Assembly (NCBI RefSeq): GCF_023101685.1
Contig: NZ_CP082164.1
Location: forward strand, 6,014,001-6,078,000
Length of the DNA stretch: 64,000 nt
Direction of reading: 5' to 3'
DNA from: Bradyrhizobium sp. 186
GTDB lineage: Bacteria; Pseudomonadota; Alphaproteobacteria; Rhizobiales; Xanthobacteraceae
Made by a program: the position numbers and the translations under genes. The notes under the pieces were generated by a model, which worked only from the letters and a program-made list of their open reading frames with translations, searched no databases and was not told the DNA's origin. This document shows, in pieces, positions 41,891-50,736 of this stretch (its first letter is position 1; every line of letters starts with the position of its first letter).

Positions 41891-42736
41891 TCAATTACAG
41901 GGCTTGCTGTCCTTCGCGTCGAACTTGCCCATCGCGCCGGAGATGACGAAATCGTTGTAGTCGAGCACGAGCTGGCGGGAGACGCCGTTTTCATAGAGCT
42001 CGAAGGCCATCGCATAGACCGGCGTCTGCTCGCCCTCTTTCTGCTGCGCTTCGCGGTCGAAATAGCTGACGGTGACCGGCCAGCGCTTGAGCGATTTCAT
42101 ATGCTCGTCCGACGTTGACGGATCCGGCGAGGCGGTACGGTCGGCGGGGATCGGCTGGCCGATCACGGTCAGCGTGTTGTAGACCTTCTGGCCGTCGTCG
42201 GAGCCGTCATAGACGGACAGCTCCAGAAGCGACTTGCCGTCCTTGGCAGCGGCGATGATGCGCTGGATCTGCTCAGTCGGGAATACGATCTTGCCGTCGA
42301 GGGTGAAGGCCTTCGGCGCCGGCAGCTTCAGCTTGACGTTGATGTGGTCGCCGTCGCGCTCCGCCGAGCCGTCGACCCGGCCGGCGTCGGCTTCGTTCAT
42401 TCGCGTCTCGATCTTGAAGCGGTAGCTCTTTCCGGCCGCGTCTTCCCAGGAATTGGAGCGGAGGTCGCTGAGCGTGACCTTGCCCTCGCCGCTGTCGAGC
42501 TCGGAGACCTGGCGGAATTCGGACGTGTAGCCCTCGCAAGAGCTGCCGGCGAAATTGTACAGGATACGGCCGCGCGCGCTGTTGACCGAGTTCGAGCGCG
42601 ATTTCACGAGGCTCAAATCGTAGAGCGCCTGGTGCGCGAGGAACGGACCACTGGCTGCGTAAGCCCCGCCGCCTGCGCCGAAAGCGGCCGCCGCGAGCGC
42701 CATCACACCGAGCGAAGTCCGGAAAAGGTGCACCAT
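41891..42736 (-). CDS. eipB: EipB-like cell-envelope integrity protein (DUF1849)
   Basis: The 281-residue periplasmic protein has a signal peptide (MVHLFRTSLGVMALAAAAFG, ending GAYAA). It starts its mature part with GPFLAHQALYDLSLVKSRS, then ARGRILYNFAGSSCEGYTSEFRQV, FKIETRMNEADAGRVDGSAERDGD and YENGVSRQLVLDYNDFVI. These features match DUF1849/EipB of Brucella, a beta-spiral protein needed for envelope integrity, with a disulphide between the cysteine in SSCEGY and the one in the C-terminal SKPCN. ATG 42736 sits at the signal peptide. It is divergent from a RidA gene and downstream-adjacent to another. Confidence 0.85.
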   Translation of the reverse strand: MVHLFRTSLGVMALAAAAFGAGGGAYAASGPFLAHQALYDLSLVKSRSNSVNSARGRILYNFAGSSCEGYTSEFRQVSELDSGEGKVTLSDLRSNSWEDAAGKSYRFKIETRMNEADAGRVDGSAERDGDHINVKLKLPAPKAFTLDGKIVFPTEQIQRIIAAAKDGKSLLELSVYDGSDDGQKVYNTLTVIGQPIPADRTASPDPSTSDEHMKSLKRWPVTVSYFDREAQQKEGEQTPVYAMAFELYENGVSRQLVLDYNDFVISGAMGKFDAKDSKPCN

Positions 42737-42989
42737 GTCTGTCCCTTGGGAAGCGCAGATTCGACACTTTAATGACCGTTCCAATGCGTCGCAACTGCGG
42801 CGGTTTCACGTAAAATTGCGGCCCAGCGTTGAACCTCCTGTCCCGCCTCAAGAAATCGCAGTCCGGCCCGGCCTCCTGCCGCCCGCATCGGCTTGCTTGC
42901 ATGTGGCGGCACGATGGGCGAAACAGGGCGCGCCCGACCCGCAACGGCGTGCCGGGCGCGAATGAATTCCTGGACATCGAGGTCGAGAC

Positions 42990-43457
42990 ATGGCGGGCAC
43001 GGTTGAGCAGAAACTGGCGGAACAGGGCATCAAGCTGCACGAGGCCCCCACCCCTGTGGCCAACTACGTGCCATTTGTGCGCACCGGCAATTTGCTGTTC
43101 GTCTCCGGCCAGGTCTGCTTCGATCCCGCCGGCAAGCTGATCGCCAAGGGCAAACTGGGCGCCGATGTCTCGATCGAACAGGGCGCGGCAGCGGCGCGCG
43201 GCTGCGCCGTCAACCTGCTGGCCCAGGTCAAGGCGGCGCTCGGCGACCTCGACAAGGTCGTACGTGTGGTGCGCCTCGGCGGCTTCATCAACTCGGCGCC
43301 CGATTTCCTGGACGGGCCGAAGGTGCTCAACGGAGCCTCCGACCTGATGGTCGCGGCCTTCGGTGACAAGGGCCGCCACGCCCGCACCACCGTCGGCGTC
43401 GCCTCGCTGCCCGCGGATGCGGCGGTCGAGGTCGAAGGCCTGTTCGAGGTCGCCTGA
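42990..43457 (+). CDS. RidA-family protein with canonical arginine
   Basis: This 155-residue YjgF/RidA-fold protein of the longer type begins MAGTVEQKLAEQGIKLHEAP, then YVPFVRTGNLLFVSGQV and ARGCAVNLLAQVKAALGDLDKVVRVVRLGGF. The C-terminal block reads GRHARTTVGVASLP, so the arginine used for imine deamination is present, unlike in the paralogue at 41.4 kb. It likely protects metabolism from reactive enamines or acts on a specific substrate. It is followed after 16 bp by a glycerophosphodiester phosphodiesterase gene and is probably co-transcribed. Confidence 0.9.
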   Translation: MAGTVEQKLAEQGIKLHEAPTPVANYVPFVRTGNLLFVSGQVCFDPAGKLIAKGKLGADVSIEQGAAAARGCAVNLLAQVKAALGDLDKVVRVVRLGGFINSAPDFLDGPKVLNGASDLMVAAFGDKGRHARTTVGVASLPADAAVEVEGLFEVA

Positions 43458-43473
43458 GGCGGAGCTGACGGCC

Positions 43474-44220
43474 TTGCGTGCTCCTGATTGGCTGACAGCC
43501 CGCCCGGTCGCCCATCGCGGCCTGCATGACATTTCCCGTAGCGTCGTCGAAAACATGCCGGGCGCGGTGCAGGCTGCGATCGCTGGCAATTTTTCGATCG
43601 AGGTGGACATCCAGCTCTCCGCCGACGGCGAGGCCATGGTGCATCACGACCATGAGCTCGGCCGCCTCGCCGAGGCCACCGGCGAGCTGATCGAGAAAAG
43701 CGCGGCCGAGCTGAAGGGCCTCACGTTCAAGGACACGGCCGAGCGAATGATGTCGCTGTCGGACCTCTGCGCCATGGTCGCCGGCCGCGTACCGCTGGTG
43801 ATCGAGGTGAAGAGCCATTTTGGCGGCGACCGCAAGCTGGTGAAGCGGATGGCCGAGGTACTGGCATCCTACGATGGCCCCGCCGTCGGCATGTCCTTCG
43901 ATCCCGACCAGGTGCTGGCGCTGCGCGAGCTTTTGCCCTCACGCCCACGCGGCATCGTCGCGCAGCGGACATATGAGGACGAGTATTGGGCGAAGCTGAC
44001 GCAGGAGCAGCGCGACAGCATGCTGTACCTGCGCCACGGCTTGCAGACCCAGCCGCATTTCGTCGCCTTCAAGGTCGACCATTTGCCGGCCCCTGCCCCC
44101 TGGATCGCCCGCAATGTGTTCGGCTGCGCCCTGCTCGGCTGGACGGTGCGCACGCCCGAGCAGCGGACGCGCGCCGGGCAGTATGCGGATCAGATGATCT
44201 TTGAGGGGTTCGTGCCGTAG
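43474..44220 (+). CDS. Glycerophosphodiester phosphodiesterase
   Basis: The 248-residue TIM-barrel enzyme hydrolyses glycerophosphodiesters from deacylated phospholipids. Signature residues are in PVAHRGLHD (catalytic His-Arg), ENMPGAVQAA, SIEVDIQLSADGEAMVHHDHELGR (metal-binding acids and second histidine) and VIEVKSHFGGD. No signal peptide is present, so it is cytosolic. The start is taken as TTG 43474 with GGCGGAGC upstream; the frame is open further 5' but lies inside the RidA gene. Confidence 0.9.
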   Translation: MRAPDWLTARPVAHRGLHDISRSVVENMPGAVQAAIAGNFSIEVDIQLSADGEAMVHHDHELGRLAEATGELIEKSAAELKGLTFKDTAERMMSLSDLCAMVAGRVPLVIEVKSHFGGDRKLVKRMAEVLASYDGPAVGMSFDPDQVLALRELLPSRPRGIVAQRTYEDEYWAKLTQEQRDSMLYLRHGLQTQPHFVAFKVDHLPAPAPWIARNVFGCALLGWTVRTPEQRTRAGQYADQMIFEGFVP

Positions 44221-44274
44221 GCTTGATGTTCCCCACTCTTGAAGTCGCTGCTGCAATGCACGATCTTGGGCACG

Positions 44275-45516
44275 ATGGCATCATCCGAAATCACGCTTGA
44301 GGCCGTACCATCCATTGGCGAAGTCTCCGCTGAGGATTGGGACGCCTGCGCAAATCCCGGCAAGGCTTGCAACGGGCATGGCAAGGGAACCTCATCCGGG
44401 CTCCCAGGCTTTTCCGCCGGCCTGTTAAAACCTGCGTATAACCCCTTCGTCTCGCACGCGTTTCTCTCTGCTGTTGAGAAGTCGGGTTCGGCGACCATAC
44501 GCACCGGCTGGGGACCTCGGCACCTCGTGGCCAAAATCGATGGCCGCGTCGCAGGCGTCGTGCCCTGCTATCTGAAATCGCATTCGCAAGGAGAATACGT
44601 CTTCGACCGCGGCTGGGCGGAAGCCTATGAGCGGGCCGGCGGACGCTATTATCCAAAACTCCAGGTCTCGGTTCCCTTCACCCCTGCGACGGGGCCGCGG
44701 CTCCTGATCCGCGACGGCGTCGACCGCGAGCGCATCGCGGAGGCGCTGGCGAGCGGGCTGGTGGCGCTGTGCGGCGTCAGCAAGGCCTCCTCCGTCCACG
44801 TCACCTTCGCGCGCGAAGCCGAATGGAGGCTGCTCGGGGAGCACGGCTTCCTGCAACGGACCGATCAGCAGTTTCACTGGCACAACCAGGGTTTTGCGAC
44901 CTTCGACGATTTCCTCGGCACGCTGAACTCGCGCCACCGCAAGTCGATCAAGCGCGAGCGCCGCGACGCGCTTGCCGCCGGCATTACCATCCACTGCCTC
45001 ACGGGCAGCGACATCACCGAGGATGCCTGGGACGCGTTCTTCGATTTCTACACGGAGACCGGCTCGCGCAAATGGGGCCGGCCGTATCTGACGCGCGAAT
45101 TCTTCTCGCTGATCGGCGAGACCATGAGCGAGGACGTGCTGCTGGTGATGGCCCGCCGCAATGACCGCTGGATCGCTGGCGCGATCAACTTCATCGGCTC
45201 GGACACGCTGTTCGGCCGCAACTGGGGTGCGGTCGAGCATCACCCGTTCCTGCATTTCGAGGTCTGCTACTACCAGGCGATCGATTTCGCGATCAAGCAC
45301 GGGCTTGGGTATGTCGAGGCTGGCGCGCAAGGCGAGCACAAGATCGCGCGCGGCTACCTGCCACAAACCACCCATTCCGCCCACTTCATCGCCGATCCCG
45401 GTCTACGCCGCGCCATCGACGATTACCTCAAGCGCGAGCGCGCCTATGTCGCGGAGGCCGGACGGGAGCTCGCCGAGATGGGACCGTTCCGGAAAGACGC
45501 CGACGAGGCGCCTTGA
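44275..45516 (+). CDS. FemAB-like GNAT acyltransferase (DUF482)
   Basis: The 413-residue protein has two tandem GNAT-like folds as in PF04339. Typical blocks are NPFVSHAFLSAVEKSGSA, WGPRHLVAKIDGRVAGVVPCYLKSHSQGEYVFDRGWAEAYERAGGRYYPKL, FHWHNQGFATFDDFL, RKSIKRERRDA and the GRNWGAVEHHPFLHFEVCYYQAID-to-EAGAQGEHKIARGY block. The biochemical function is not established; the fold suggests aminoacyl or acyl transfer. ATG 44275 is preferred to 44239 on sequence conservation. It is followed by a HIT protein gene, an arrangement common in rhizobia. Confidence 0.85.
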   Translation: MASSEITLEAVPSIGEVSAEDWDACANPGKACNGHGKGTSSGLPGFSAGLLKPAYNPFVSHAFLSAVEKSGSATIRTGWGPRHLVAKIDGRVAGVVPCYLKSHSQGEYVFDRGWAEAYERAGGRYYPKLQVSVPFTPATGPRLLIRDGVDRERIAEALASGLVALCGVSKASSVHVTFAREAEWRLLGEHGFLQRTDQQFHWHNQGFATFDDFLGTLNSRHRKSIKRERRDALAAGITIHCLTGSDITEDAWDAFFDFYTETGSRKWGRPYLTREFFSLIGETMSEDVLLVMARRNDRWIAGAINFIGSDTLFGRNWGAVEHHPFLHFEVCYYQAIDFAIKHGLGYVEAGAQGEHKIARGYLPQTTHSAHFIADPGLRRAIDDYLKRERAYVAEAGRELAEMGPFRKDADEAP

Positions 45517-45565
45517 CGCCCTGCTGCGGCTGGTGACAGTAAGCGCAAAATTCTAGGGAGCCGCC

Positions 45566-45994
45566 ATGACCGCCTACGACCCCAACAACATTTTTGCAAA
45601 GATCCTGCGCGGCGAGTTTTCTTGCCACAAGGTCTATGAGGACGAGCACGTGTTCGCCTTCCTCGACATCATGCCGCGTGTGTCCGGCCATACGCTCGTG
45701 ATCCCAAAAGCCCCTGCCCGCAACATCCTCGACGTCACGCCTGACGACTACGCCCACGTCGCCCGCGGCGCGCACAAGATCGCGGCCGCCGCGATGACGG
45801 CGTTCAAGGCCGATGGCATCACCGTCCAGCAATTCAATGAGCCCGCCGGCGGACAGGTGGTGTTTCACCTGCACATGCACGTGATGCCGCGCCACGACGG
45901 CGTCGCGATGCTGCCGCCCGCCAGCCGCAAGGAGGACGTCAACGTGCTGGAAGAGAACGCCAGCAAGCTGATCGCGGCGTTGAAGGCGGGTTAG
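45566..45994 (+). CDS. HIT-family nucleotide hydrolase/transferase
   Basis: This 142-residue protein starts MTAYDPNNIFAKILRGEFSC and ends with the histidine triad in GQVVFHLHMHVMPRHDG (HxHxHxx). The middle of the triad is the nucleophile. The HinT/PKCI branch hydrolyses adenosine phosphoramidates and acyl-AMPs. It is 49 bp downstream of the FemAB-like gene. Confidence 0.93.
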   Translation: MTAYDPNNIFAKILRGEFSCHKVYEDEHVFAFLDIMPRVSGHTLVIPKAPARNILDVTPDDYAHVARGAHKIAAAAMTAFKADGITVQQFNEPAGGQVVFHLHMHVMPRHDGVAMLPPASRKEDVNVLEENASKLIAALKAG

Positions 45995-46006
45995 CGCCAC
46001 ACACTC

Positions 46007-46093
46007 CGTCATTGCGAGCGCAGCGAAGCAATCCAGACTGCCCCGGCAGAGACAGTCTGGATTGCTTCGTCGCAAGGGCTCCTCGCAATGACG
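46007..46093. repeat. Intergenic palindrome between HIT and trmO genes
   Basis: CGTCATTGCGAGCGCAGCGA and CTCGCAATGACG are outer arms, with GAAGCAATCCAGACTG and CAGTCTGGATTGCTTCG inside. It lies between convergent genes and may serve as a bidirectional terminator. Confidence 0.8.
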
Positions 46094-46106
46094 ACGTGGA
46101 GAAACC

Positions 46107-46598
46107 TCACTCCGTCTCGAAATCCCCCGCCTGCGGCGCGGCGAGCGGCGTGAACTCGCAGCGGTCGGGCTTGAGGTCGATCAGCGGCGTGTTGTCGATG
46201 CAGTCGAGGCCCCGCACCAGGATCGCATTACCCTCGATGCCGACGAGCTTCACGATCGAGGTGCCGATCGGGTTCGGCCTGACCGGCGAGCGCAGCGAGA
46301 AGGTGCCGCGCGTGTTCTGGTTGTTCTTCGGACTTTGCAGGACTATGTCGCGGCGCGACTTGTCAAGCCAGTAGAGCACCTCGAGATTGCTGTAGAAGTC
46401 GACGCCCTTGATCGCGGGCACGAAGAGATCGAAGATTTCGAGCCGGCACACCGGGCCATCGTGCCGCCCCTGCCGCGGCGTCTCCAGCCGGGAGGTCCAG
46501 GGGGTTCGAATACGGCCGATGAAGACGAGGCCGGCATCCTGCGTCGGCGGCAGGTCGATGGCGACCTCGCCCTCGCGCAGTTCGTTTTCGCGAACCAT
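46107..46598 (-). CDS. trmO: tRNA (N6-threonylcarbamoyladenosine37-N6)-methyltransferase TrmO
   Basis: TrmO (YaeB/TsaA) methylates t6A37 in certain tRNAs. The 163-residue protein has FIGRIRTPWTSRLETPRQGRHDGPVCRLEIFDLF, VLYWLDKSRRDIVLQSP, RGTFSLRSPVRPNPIGTSIVKLVGIEG and DCIDNTPLIDLKPD, the hallmark order of the TrmO beta-barrel. It is shorter than the E. coli enzyme because it lacks the C-terminal extension, as is usual in this group. Confidence 0.92.
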   Translation of the reverse strand: MVRENELREGEVAIDLPPTQDAGLVFIGRIRTPWTSRLETPRQGRHDGPVCRLEIFDLFVPAIKGVDFYSNLEVLYWLDKSRRDIVLQSPKNNQNTRGTFSLRSPVRPNPIGTSIVKLVGIEGNAILVRGLDCIDNTPLIDLKPDRCEFTPLAAPQAGDFETE

Positions 46599-46628
46599 AT
46601 TTCCAGTTCCTTGCTGTTCGCGAGGGTT

Positions 46629-46979
46629 TTAACCCAACCACCACTTGCCGGCCAGCATGAAGACTTCGCCGGCGACCACGCCTGCAAAGATCGAGCGGCG
46701 CGTCAGCAGGAAGACGATGAGGCCGGCGCCCACCGCACCATACCGCAACACGTCCGGCACGCTGGCGAGCGCGCCGGGCGGCTCGACCACGATCTGGGCG
46801 ATGACACCGGCCAGAATCGCGGTCGCGACCGCTCTCACCCAGACCAGGAGCTCGGAGCCTTCGTCGATGCCACCGCCGAACCACAGGCCCAGCATGCGCC
46901 ATATCTGGTTGGGAACGACGCCGGCGACGAACAGCACGGCCAGCGCGTGCCAGTCACCGATGAGCTGCGCGAAGTTCAT
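46629..46979 (-). CDS. azlD: AzlD-family protein (branched-chain amino acid export subunit)
   Basis: This is a small integral membrane protein of 116 residues with about four helices: WHALAVLFVAGVVPNQIWRMLGLWFGGG, LLVWVRAVATAILAGVIAQIVV, LRYGAVGAGLIVFLLTRRSIFAGVVAGEVFML. It pairs with AzlC in amino-acid export (compare YgaZH). It overlaps azlC by 4 bp. ATG 46979 gives MNFAQLIGDWHAL. Confidence 0.88.
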   Translation of the reverse strand: MNFAQLIGDWHALAVLFVAGVVPNQIWRMLGLWFGGGIDEGSELLVWVRAVATAILAGVIAQIVVEPPGALASVPDVLRYGAVGAGLIVFLLTRRSIFAGVVAGEVFMLAGKWWLG

Positions 46980-47752
46980 GCGCGCACCTCGCGCCACCAG
47001 TGCACGCAATAGGCGATGGTGCCGGCAACGAGGCCGCTGACGAGGATGTCGAGGCCGGAGTTCATCTTCGCGGCCAGCGGATAAAGCAATATCCCCAACG
47101 CGAGCGCGACGACGTCCGCGATCTCGCGGCTGTTGCGCGCGGTCGAGAACAGGAAGGACAGCGGCGTCAGCAGGAGGATCGCGGCGCCCAGCGTCTGCGT
47201 CAAATTGGCGGCCAGGAAATAGCCGACCGTATTGGCGCAGAGGCACACCGAGACCAGGCCGCAGCCGAGCCCGTGGACAAAGGCGATCCGCCGCTCGCGC
47301 GGCACCCGCGGCAGGAAGCGATGGCATTCGACCCACAACGTCACCGCGGTGAGGTGTGCGGCAAAGATCATCTCCCGCCGTTTCGTCGTCGGTGTACGCA
47401 TCAGAGGCAACACCGACACCACCATCGGGAACAGGCGGATGGCGCTGACGGTCACCGCGATCGCGGACTGAATGATGGTCGCGCCTGAGCCGAGCGTGGT
47501 GATCAGAATGATCTGCGCCGGCCCGGCCCAGACGAACAGCGTCGAAGCCAGCGCCCAGGCCAGGCTGAAATGCGAATCGTGGGCGAGCGCGCCGATGCCG
47601 AGATAGGTCACGAACAGGACGACGGTGAGGATCGTCTGCGTGATCGAGCGCAGCCCCCATGCAAAGGCGCGCCAGGAGCTTTGCCATTCAGGTGAATCGA
47701 GCGGAGGAAACGCCACGGGACGGCCGGTCGGGAAGAGGAATCGTGCCCGCAT
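46976..47752 (-). CDS. azlC: AzlC-family branched-chain amino acid exporter
   Basis: This 258-residue protein with several membrane helices has the AzlC signature SPEWQSSWRAFAWGLRSITQTILTVVLFVTYLGIGALAHDS, WALASTLFVWAGPAQIILITTLGSGAT, AVTVSAIRLFPMVVSVLPLMRTPT and LIPLSFL-like helices. With AzlD it should export branched-chain amino acids or analogues. ATG 47752 was chosen; ATG 47803 would add 17 residues. The leader frame further upstream is repeat DNA. Confidence 0.88.
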   Translation of the reverse strand: MRARFLFPTGRPVAFPPLDSPEWQSSWRAFAWGLRSITQTILTVVLFVTYLGIGALAHDSHFSLAWALASTLFVWAGPAQIILITTLGSGATIIQSAIAVTVSAIRLFPMVVSVLPLMRTPTTKRREMIFAAHLTAVTLWVECHRFLPRVPRERRIAFVHGLGCGLVSVCLCANTVGYFLAANLTQTLGAAILLLTPLSFLFSTARNSREIADVVALALGILLYPLAAKMNSGLDILVSGLVAGTIAYCVHWWREVRA

Positions 47753-47824
47753 AACGGGCAATGTGGCCGCTGGCGTCAAGGAAGCGCGAGGCGGGGCTGA
47801 CATGCACGCGCCAACACTATCCAC

Positions 47825-47930
47825 CGTCATTCCGGGGCGCGACGAAGTCGTGAGCCCGGAATCCATCGGGCCTGAGAGATTGCTGAACAATGGATTCCGG
47901 CTCGCGCCAAGGGGCTCGCCCCGGAATGAC
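47825..47930. repeat. Intergenic palindromic repeat
   Basis: CGTCATTCCGGGGCGCGACG and CTCGCCCCGGAATGAC form outer arms, with a central GGAATCCATCGGGCC...ATGGATTCCGG pair. It resembles the shorter element at 26526. Confidence 0.8.
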
Positions 47931-47950
47931 AAAAGGAGACAAAGACGCCC

Positions 47951-48976
47951 CTACCCGCTCACACCCCTGTTCTTCAGCACGAAGCAGGCTCCAGCCGCCT
48001 TGCGTATGCGGTTACAGAGATCATCCGCCTCGGTACGCGTATCAGCACCAATGCGCACCTGATAGAAGGCGCGCGTGCCGCGGCTGCGCATCACAGACGA
48101 CAGCAAGCTCGGATCGCGCTCGCCGATCACGGCGCTCAACCGTGTGACTGCGCGGGAATACATCGCTAGCGCCCTGTTGCGATCGAATCCGGCGGCGAGC
48201 TGCACGCCCCAGATTTTTGCAGCGGCGAGCTCCACATGCTGTTCGAGCTCGGCGACGAACGGGTTTGGCGCCCGCTTCAAAAGCGCCATCAAATCGCGGC
48301 AGCTTGTCGGCGGTCCGCTTGGCGGCCCCTTGCCGGTCGCGCCGGCCTTAGCCCACGTCTCGACCGTCGCCCCGGTGATGGCGAAAACGTAGTTGCGGGT
48401 CTGATCAGGCATGCCGCCGGTGCCGGCGAGCCACTCCTGCACCCGCCGCGGTCCCGCGTTGTAGGCGGCCGCGGCCAAACCGAGATTGCCGAGCTGGTTG
48501 CGCAGCTCGTTCAAGAACTCCGCCGACTTCGGCAGCGCCTGCACCGGATTGAAGGGGTTGAGCAACCCGCGCTCGTTCGCAGTGCCCGGCATGAACTGCG
48601 CGATCCCCTGCGCGCGGTCGCCACTGCGCGTCACCGGTCCCACCGCATCGGTCTGAAAGCGGCTCTCCTGCCAGATCACCCGGGCAAAGAATTCCAGCGG
48701 CAGATTGGCGTCGCGCGCGGCCGCCTCGATGATCAGGCAGATCGACTCCCGCGTGTCGCTCTCATGCGCATCCGGAGGCTTTTGCGGCGGCATCGCAAGC
48801 TCCTCGACGCTCGGCACCGCGACGTTGGTCTTTGCCGGCGAACTGTCCCAAGCTTGCGCCTGCGTCGCCGACAGGAGCAGCGCGGCGATGATGCGCAGCG
48901 CGGCACAAGCATATCTGTGGCATGCGCCGGCGCGGCATGCGACAAGGTGCTCTGCCAAATCGTGGCTTCCTGACAT
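47951..48976 (-). CDS. Lytic transglycosylase with SPOR-like C-terminus
   Basis: The 341-residue protein has a signal-like N-terminus (IIAALLLSATQAQA), then an SLT domain: VIWQESRFQTDAVGPVTRSGDRAQGIAQFMPGTANERGL (the glutamate in QES is catalytic) and LGLAAAAYNAGPRRVQEWLAGTGG. The C-terminus, AFYQVRIGADTRTEADDLCNRIRKAAGACFVLKN, resembles a SPOR peptidoglycan-binding repeat. It cleaves glycan strands, making anhydromuropeptides. The start is placed at ATG 48976. The TRAP binding-protein gene diverges from it with very little space between. Confidence 0.88.
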   Translation of the reverse strand: MSGSHDLAEHLVACRAGACHRYACAALRIIAALLLSATQAQAWDSSPAKTNVAVPSVEELAMPPQKPPDAHESDTRESICLIIEAAARDANLPLEFFARVIWQESRFQTDAVGPVTRSGDRAQGIAQFMPGTANERGLLNPFNPVQALPKSAEFLNELRNQLGNLGLAAAAYNAGPRRVQEWLAGTGGMPDQTRNYVFAITGATVETWAKAGATGKGPPSGPPTSCRDLMALLKRAPNPFVAELEQHVELAAAKIWGVQLAAGFDRNRALAMYSRAVTRLSAVIGERDPSLLSSVMRSRGTRAFYQVRIGADTRTEADDLCNRIRKAAGACFVLKNRGVSG

Positions 48977-49019
48977 GGTTCGAGACATCGCCGATATGAT
49001 TCCTGGTCTGCTCCTCCCA

Positions 49020-50021
49020 ATGCTCTTCCTTGCCAAACGGATCCGCACCATCCCCGCCCTTACCGTCTGGGCCGCGCTCGTCCTCAGCGTCGCACCGGCC
49101 ACGGCACAAGTCACCTGGCGGATGACGACCGAATATCCGCAGAACAACATTTCCGGGATCGGGCTCACGACCTTCGCCAGCCGCGTCTCCGAGCGTACCC
49201 ACGGCTTCGTGATCGTAGCCAATGCCTTCGACAACGAACTCAAGATCAGCTCGAGCGAGATGCCTCGCGCGGCGCTAGACGGCCGGATCGCCGGCGGCGA
49301 CGCGTTCGCGGGCGCGCTGTCCGGCATTGACCCGGTGCTCGGTCTTTCCACCCTGCCCTTCCTGGTGCAATCCGTTGACGTCGCCCGGGCCGGCAATGTG
49401 CGGGCGCGCCCGCTCTATGAACGCGCGCTCCAGGCACGTGGCCTCAAGCTGCTCTATCTGACGATCTGGCCGGCGACGGGGCTGTGGTCGGACCACGCGC
49501 TTGAAGGCGCCGACGACCTGCCGAAACTGAACTTGCGGGCCTACGACACAAACTCCAGCGAAGTGATGCGCGCGGCCGGGGCCAACGCGCAATTCCTGCC
49601 GATGGACGCGGCGCTTGCCGGGCTCAGAGAGCACCGGCTGAATGCGTTCCTCACCTCCGGCGACGGTGGCGCGGGACGCAAGCTCTGGGACTTCCTGCCG
49701 TATTTTACGGCCATCAATTACGCGATGCCGGTCTCCATCGCGTTCATCCGCAGCGACGCGTTTGCCGAGCTATCCGAGCCCATGCAACGCGAGGTTCTGG
49801 CTGCGGCGGCCGAGACCGAGCAAAGCCAGTACGCACTGCTGGCCCATCGCAACTCCGAAAACTATACGCGCATGCGTGACAACGGCGTCCGCATCGCCGA
49901 ACCCGCGCCTGCGTCGCTCGTCGCCGCGCTTCGGAAGGCGGCAACGAACGCGATCGCCGCCTGGGAGACGCAGGCCGGCGCGGAGGCTACGGCGATCGTC
50001 GAATGGGCGAGACAGCAATGA
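49020..50021 (+). CDS. TRAP-type solute-binding protein (DctP family), orphan
   Basis: The 333-residue protein has a signal peptide (MLFLAKRIRTIPALTVWAAL, ending APATAQ). DctP-type blocks follow: TWRMTTEYPQNN, IVANAFDNELKISSSEMPRA, GLSTLPFLVQSV, LKLLYLTIWPATGLWS, LKLNLRAYDTNSSEVMRAAG and NAFLTSGDGGAG, with QREVLAAAAETEQSQYALLA at the end. It should capture an organic acid or similar ligand for a TRAP transporter, but no DctQ or DctM gene is adjacent. Possible upstream starts exist at 48975 and 48996; 49020 best fits the signal peptide. Confidence 0.85.
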   Translation: MLFLAKRIRTIPALTVWAALVLSVAPATAQVTWRMTTEYPQNNISGIGLTTFASRVSERTHGFVIVANAFDNELKISSSEMPRAALDGRIAGGDAFAGALSGIDPVLGLSTLPFLVQSVDVARAGNVRARPLYERALQARGLKLLYLTIWPATGLWSDHALEGADDLPKLNLRAYDTNSSEVMRAAGANAQFLPMDAALAGLREHRLNAFLTSGDGGAGRKLWDFLPYFTAINYAMPVSIAFIRSDAFAELSEPMQREVLAAAAETEQSQYALLAHRNSENYTRMRDNGVRIAEPAPASLVAALRKAATNAIAAWETQAGAEATAIVEWARQQ

Positions 50022-50094
50022 AGCAAATCCGACCTTGACTTGGAAGCCCAGCCAACTAGCAACGGGCGGCAGTATCAACACTGGTCCCGCCCTG

Positions 50095-50733
50095 ATGGTT
50101 ACAATCTATTTTGATCTCGACGGCACGCTGACCAACCCGAAACCCGGGATCACGCGCTCGATTCAGTACGCCCTGGAGCGGATAGGCGTCGCGGTGCCGA
50201 GCGAGGACGAGCTGACCTGGTGCATCGGGCCGCCGCTCCATGCCAGCCTGACGAAGCTCACTGGAAGCGAGGAACTCGCCGACCGGGCGCTGCTGCTCTA
50301 TCGCGAGCGCTTCAGCGATGTCGGCCTGTTCGAGAACGAGGCCTACAGTGGAATTGAGGACACATTGTCCTCGCTGGCAGCGACACGTCAGCGCATCTTC
50401 GTCGCCACCAGCAAGCCTGCGGTCTACGCCAACCGCATCGTCGATCATTTCGGCCTGCGGCCCTATTTCGAGCGCGTGTTCGGCTCCGAGCTCGACGGCA
50501 CGCGCGTCGATAAGCGCGACCTGCTTCGGTATGCGCTGGCCGAGGCCAAGGTCGATCCGCGCACCGCGATCATGATCGGTGATCGTAGCCATGACGTGGT
50601 CGGCGCCCGAACCAACGGCATGACCGCGATCGGCGTGCTCTATGGCTATGGCAGCGAGGCCGAGCTTAAGGAAGCCGGCGCGCATCACATCTGCGCCACG
50701 CATCCCGAGCTGCTCGGCCACTGCGTTGCGTAA
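50095..50733 (+). CDS. HAD-family hydrolase, phosphoglycolate-phosphatase-like
   Basis: This 212-residue HAD hydrolase has motif I FDLDGTLTNPKPGI, motif II FVATSKPAVYANRIVDHF, KRDLLRYAL (motif III lysine) and motif IV IMIGDRSHDVVGARTNGMTAIGVLYGYG. A helical cap lies between I and II. The arrangement is of the Gph/PhnX-like group acting on small phosphate esters; the exact substrate is unknown. It converges on the aldoxime dehydratase gene with 3 bp between the stops. Confidence 0.9.
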   Translation: MVTIYFDLDGTLTNPKPGITRSIQYALERIGVAVPSEDELTWCIGPPLHASLTKLTGSEELADRALLLYRERFSDVGLFENEAYSGIEDTLSSLAATRQRIFVATSKPAVYANRIVDHFGLRPYFERVFGSELDGTRVDKRDLLRYALAEAKVDPRTAIMIGDRSHDVVGARTNGMTAIGVLYGYGSEAELKEAGAHHICATHPELLGHCVA

Positions 50734-50736
50734 CCC

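Noticed and set aside
43363..43473. N-terminal extension of the GDPD protein
   Set aside because: The sequence before residue LRAPDW is an alternate frame of the RidA gene and rich in Arg/Pro/Ser.
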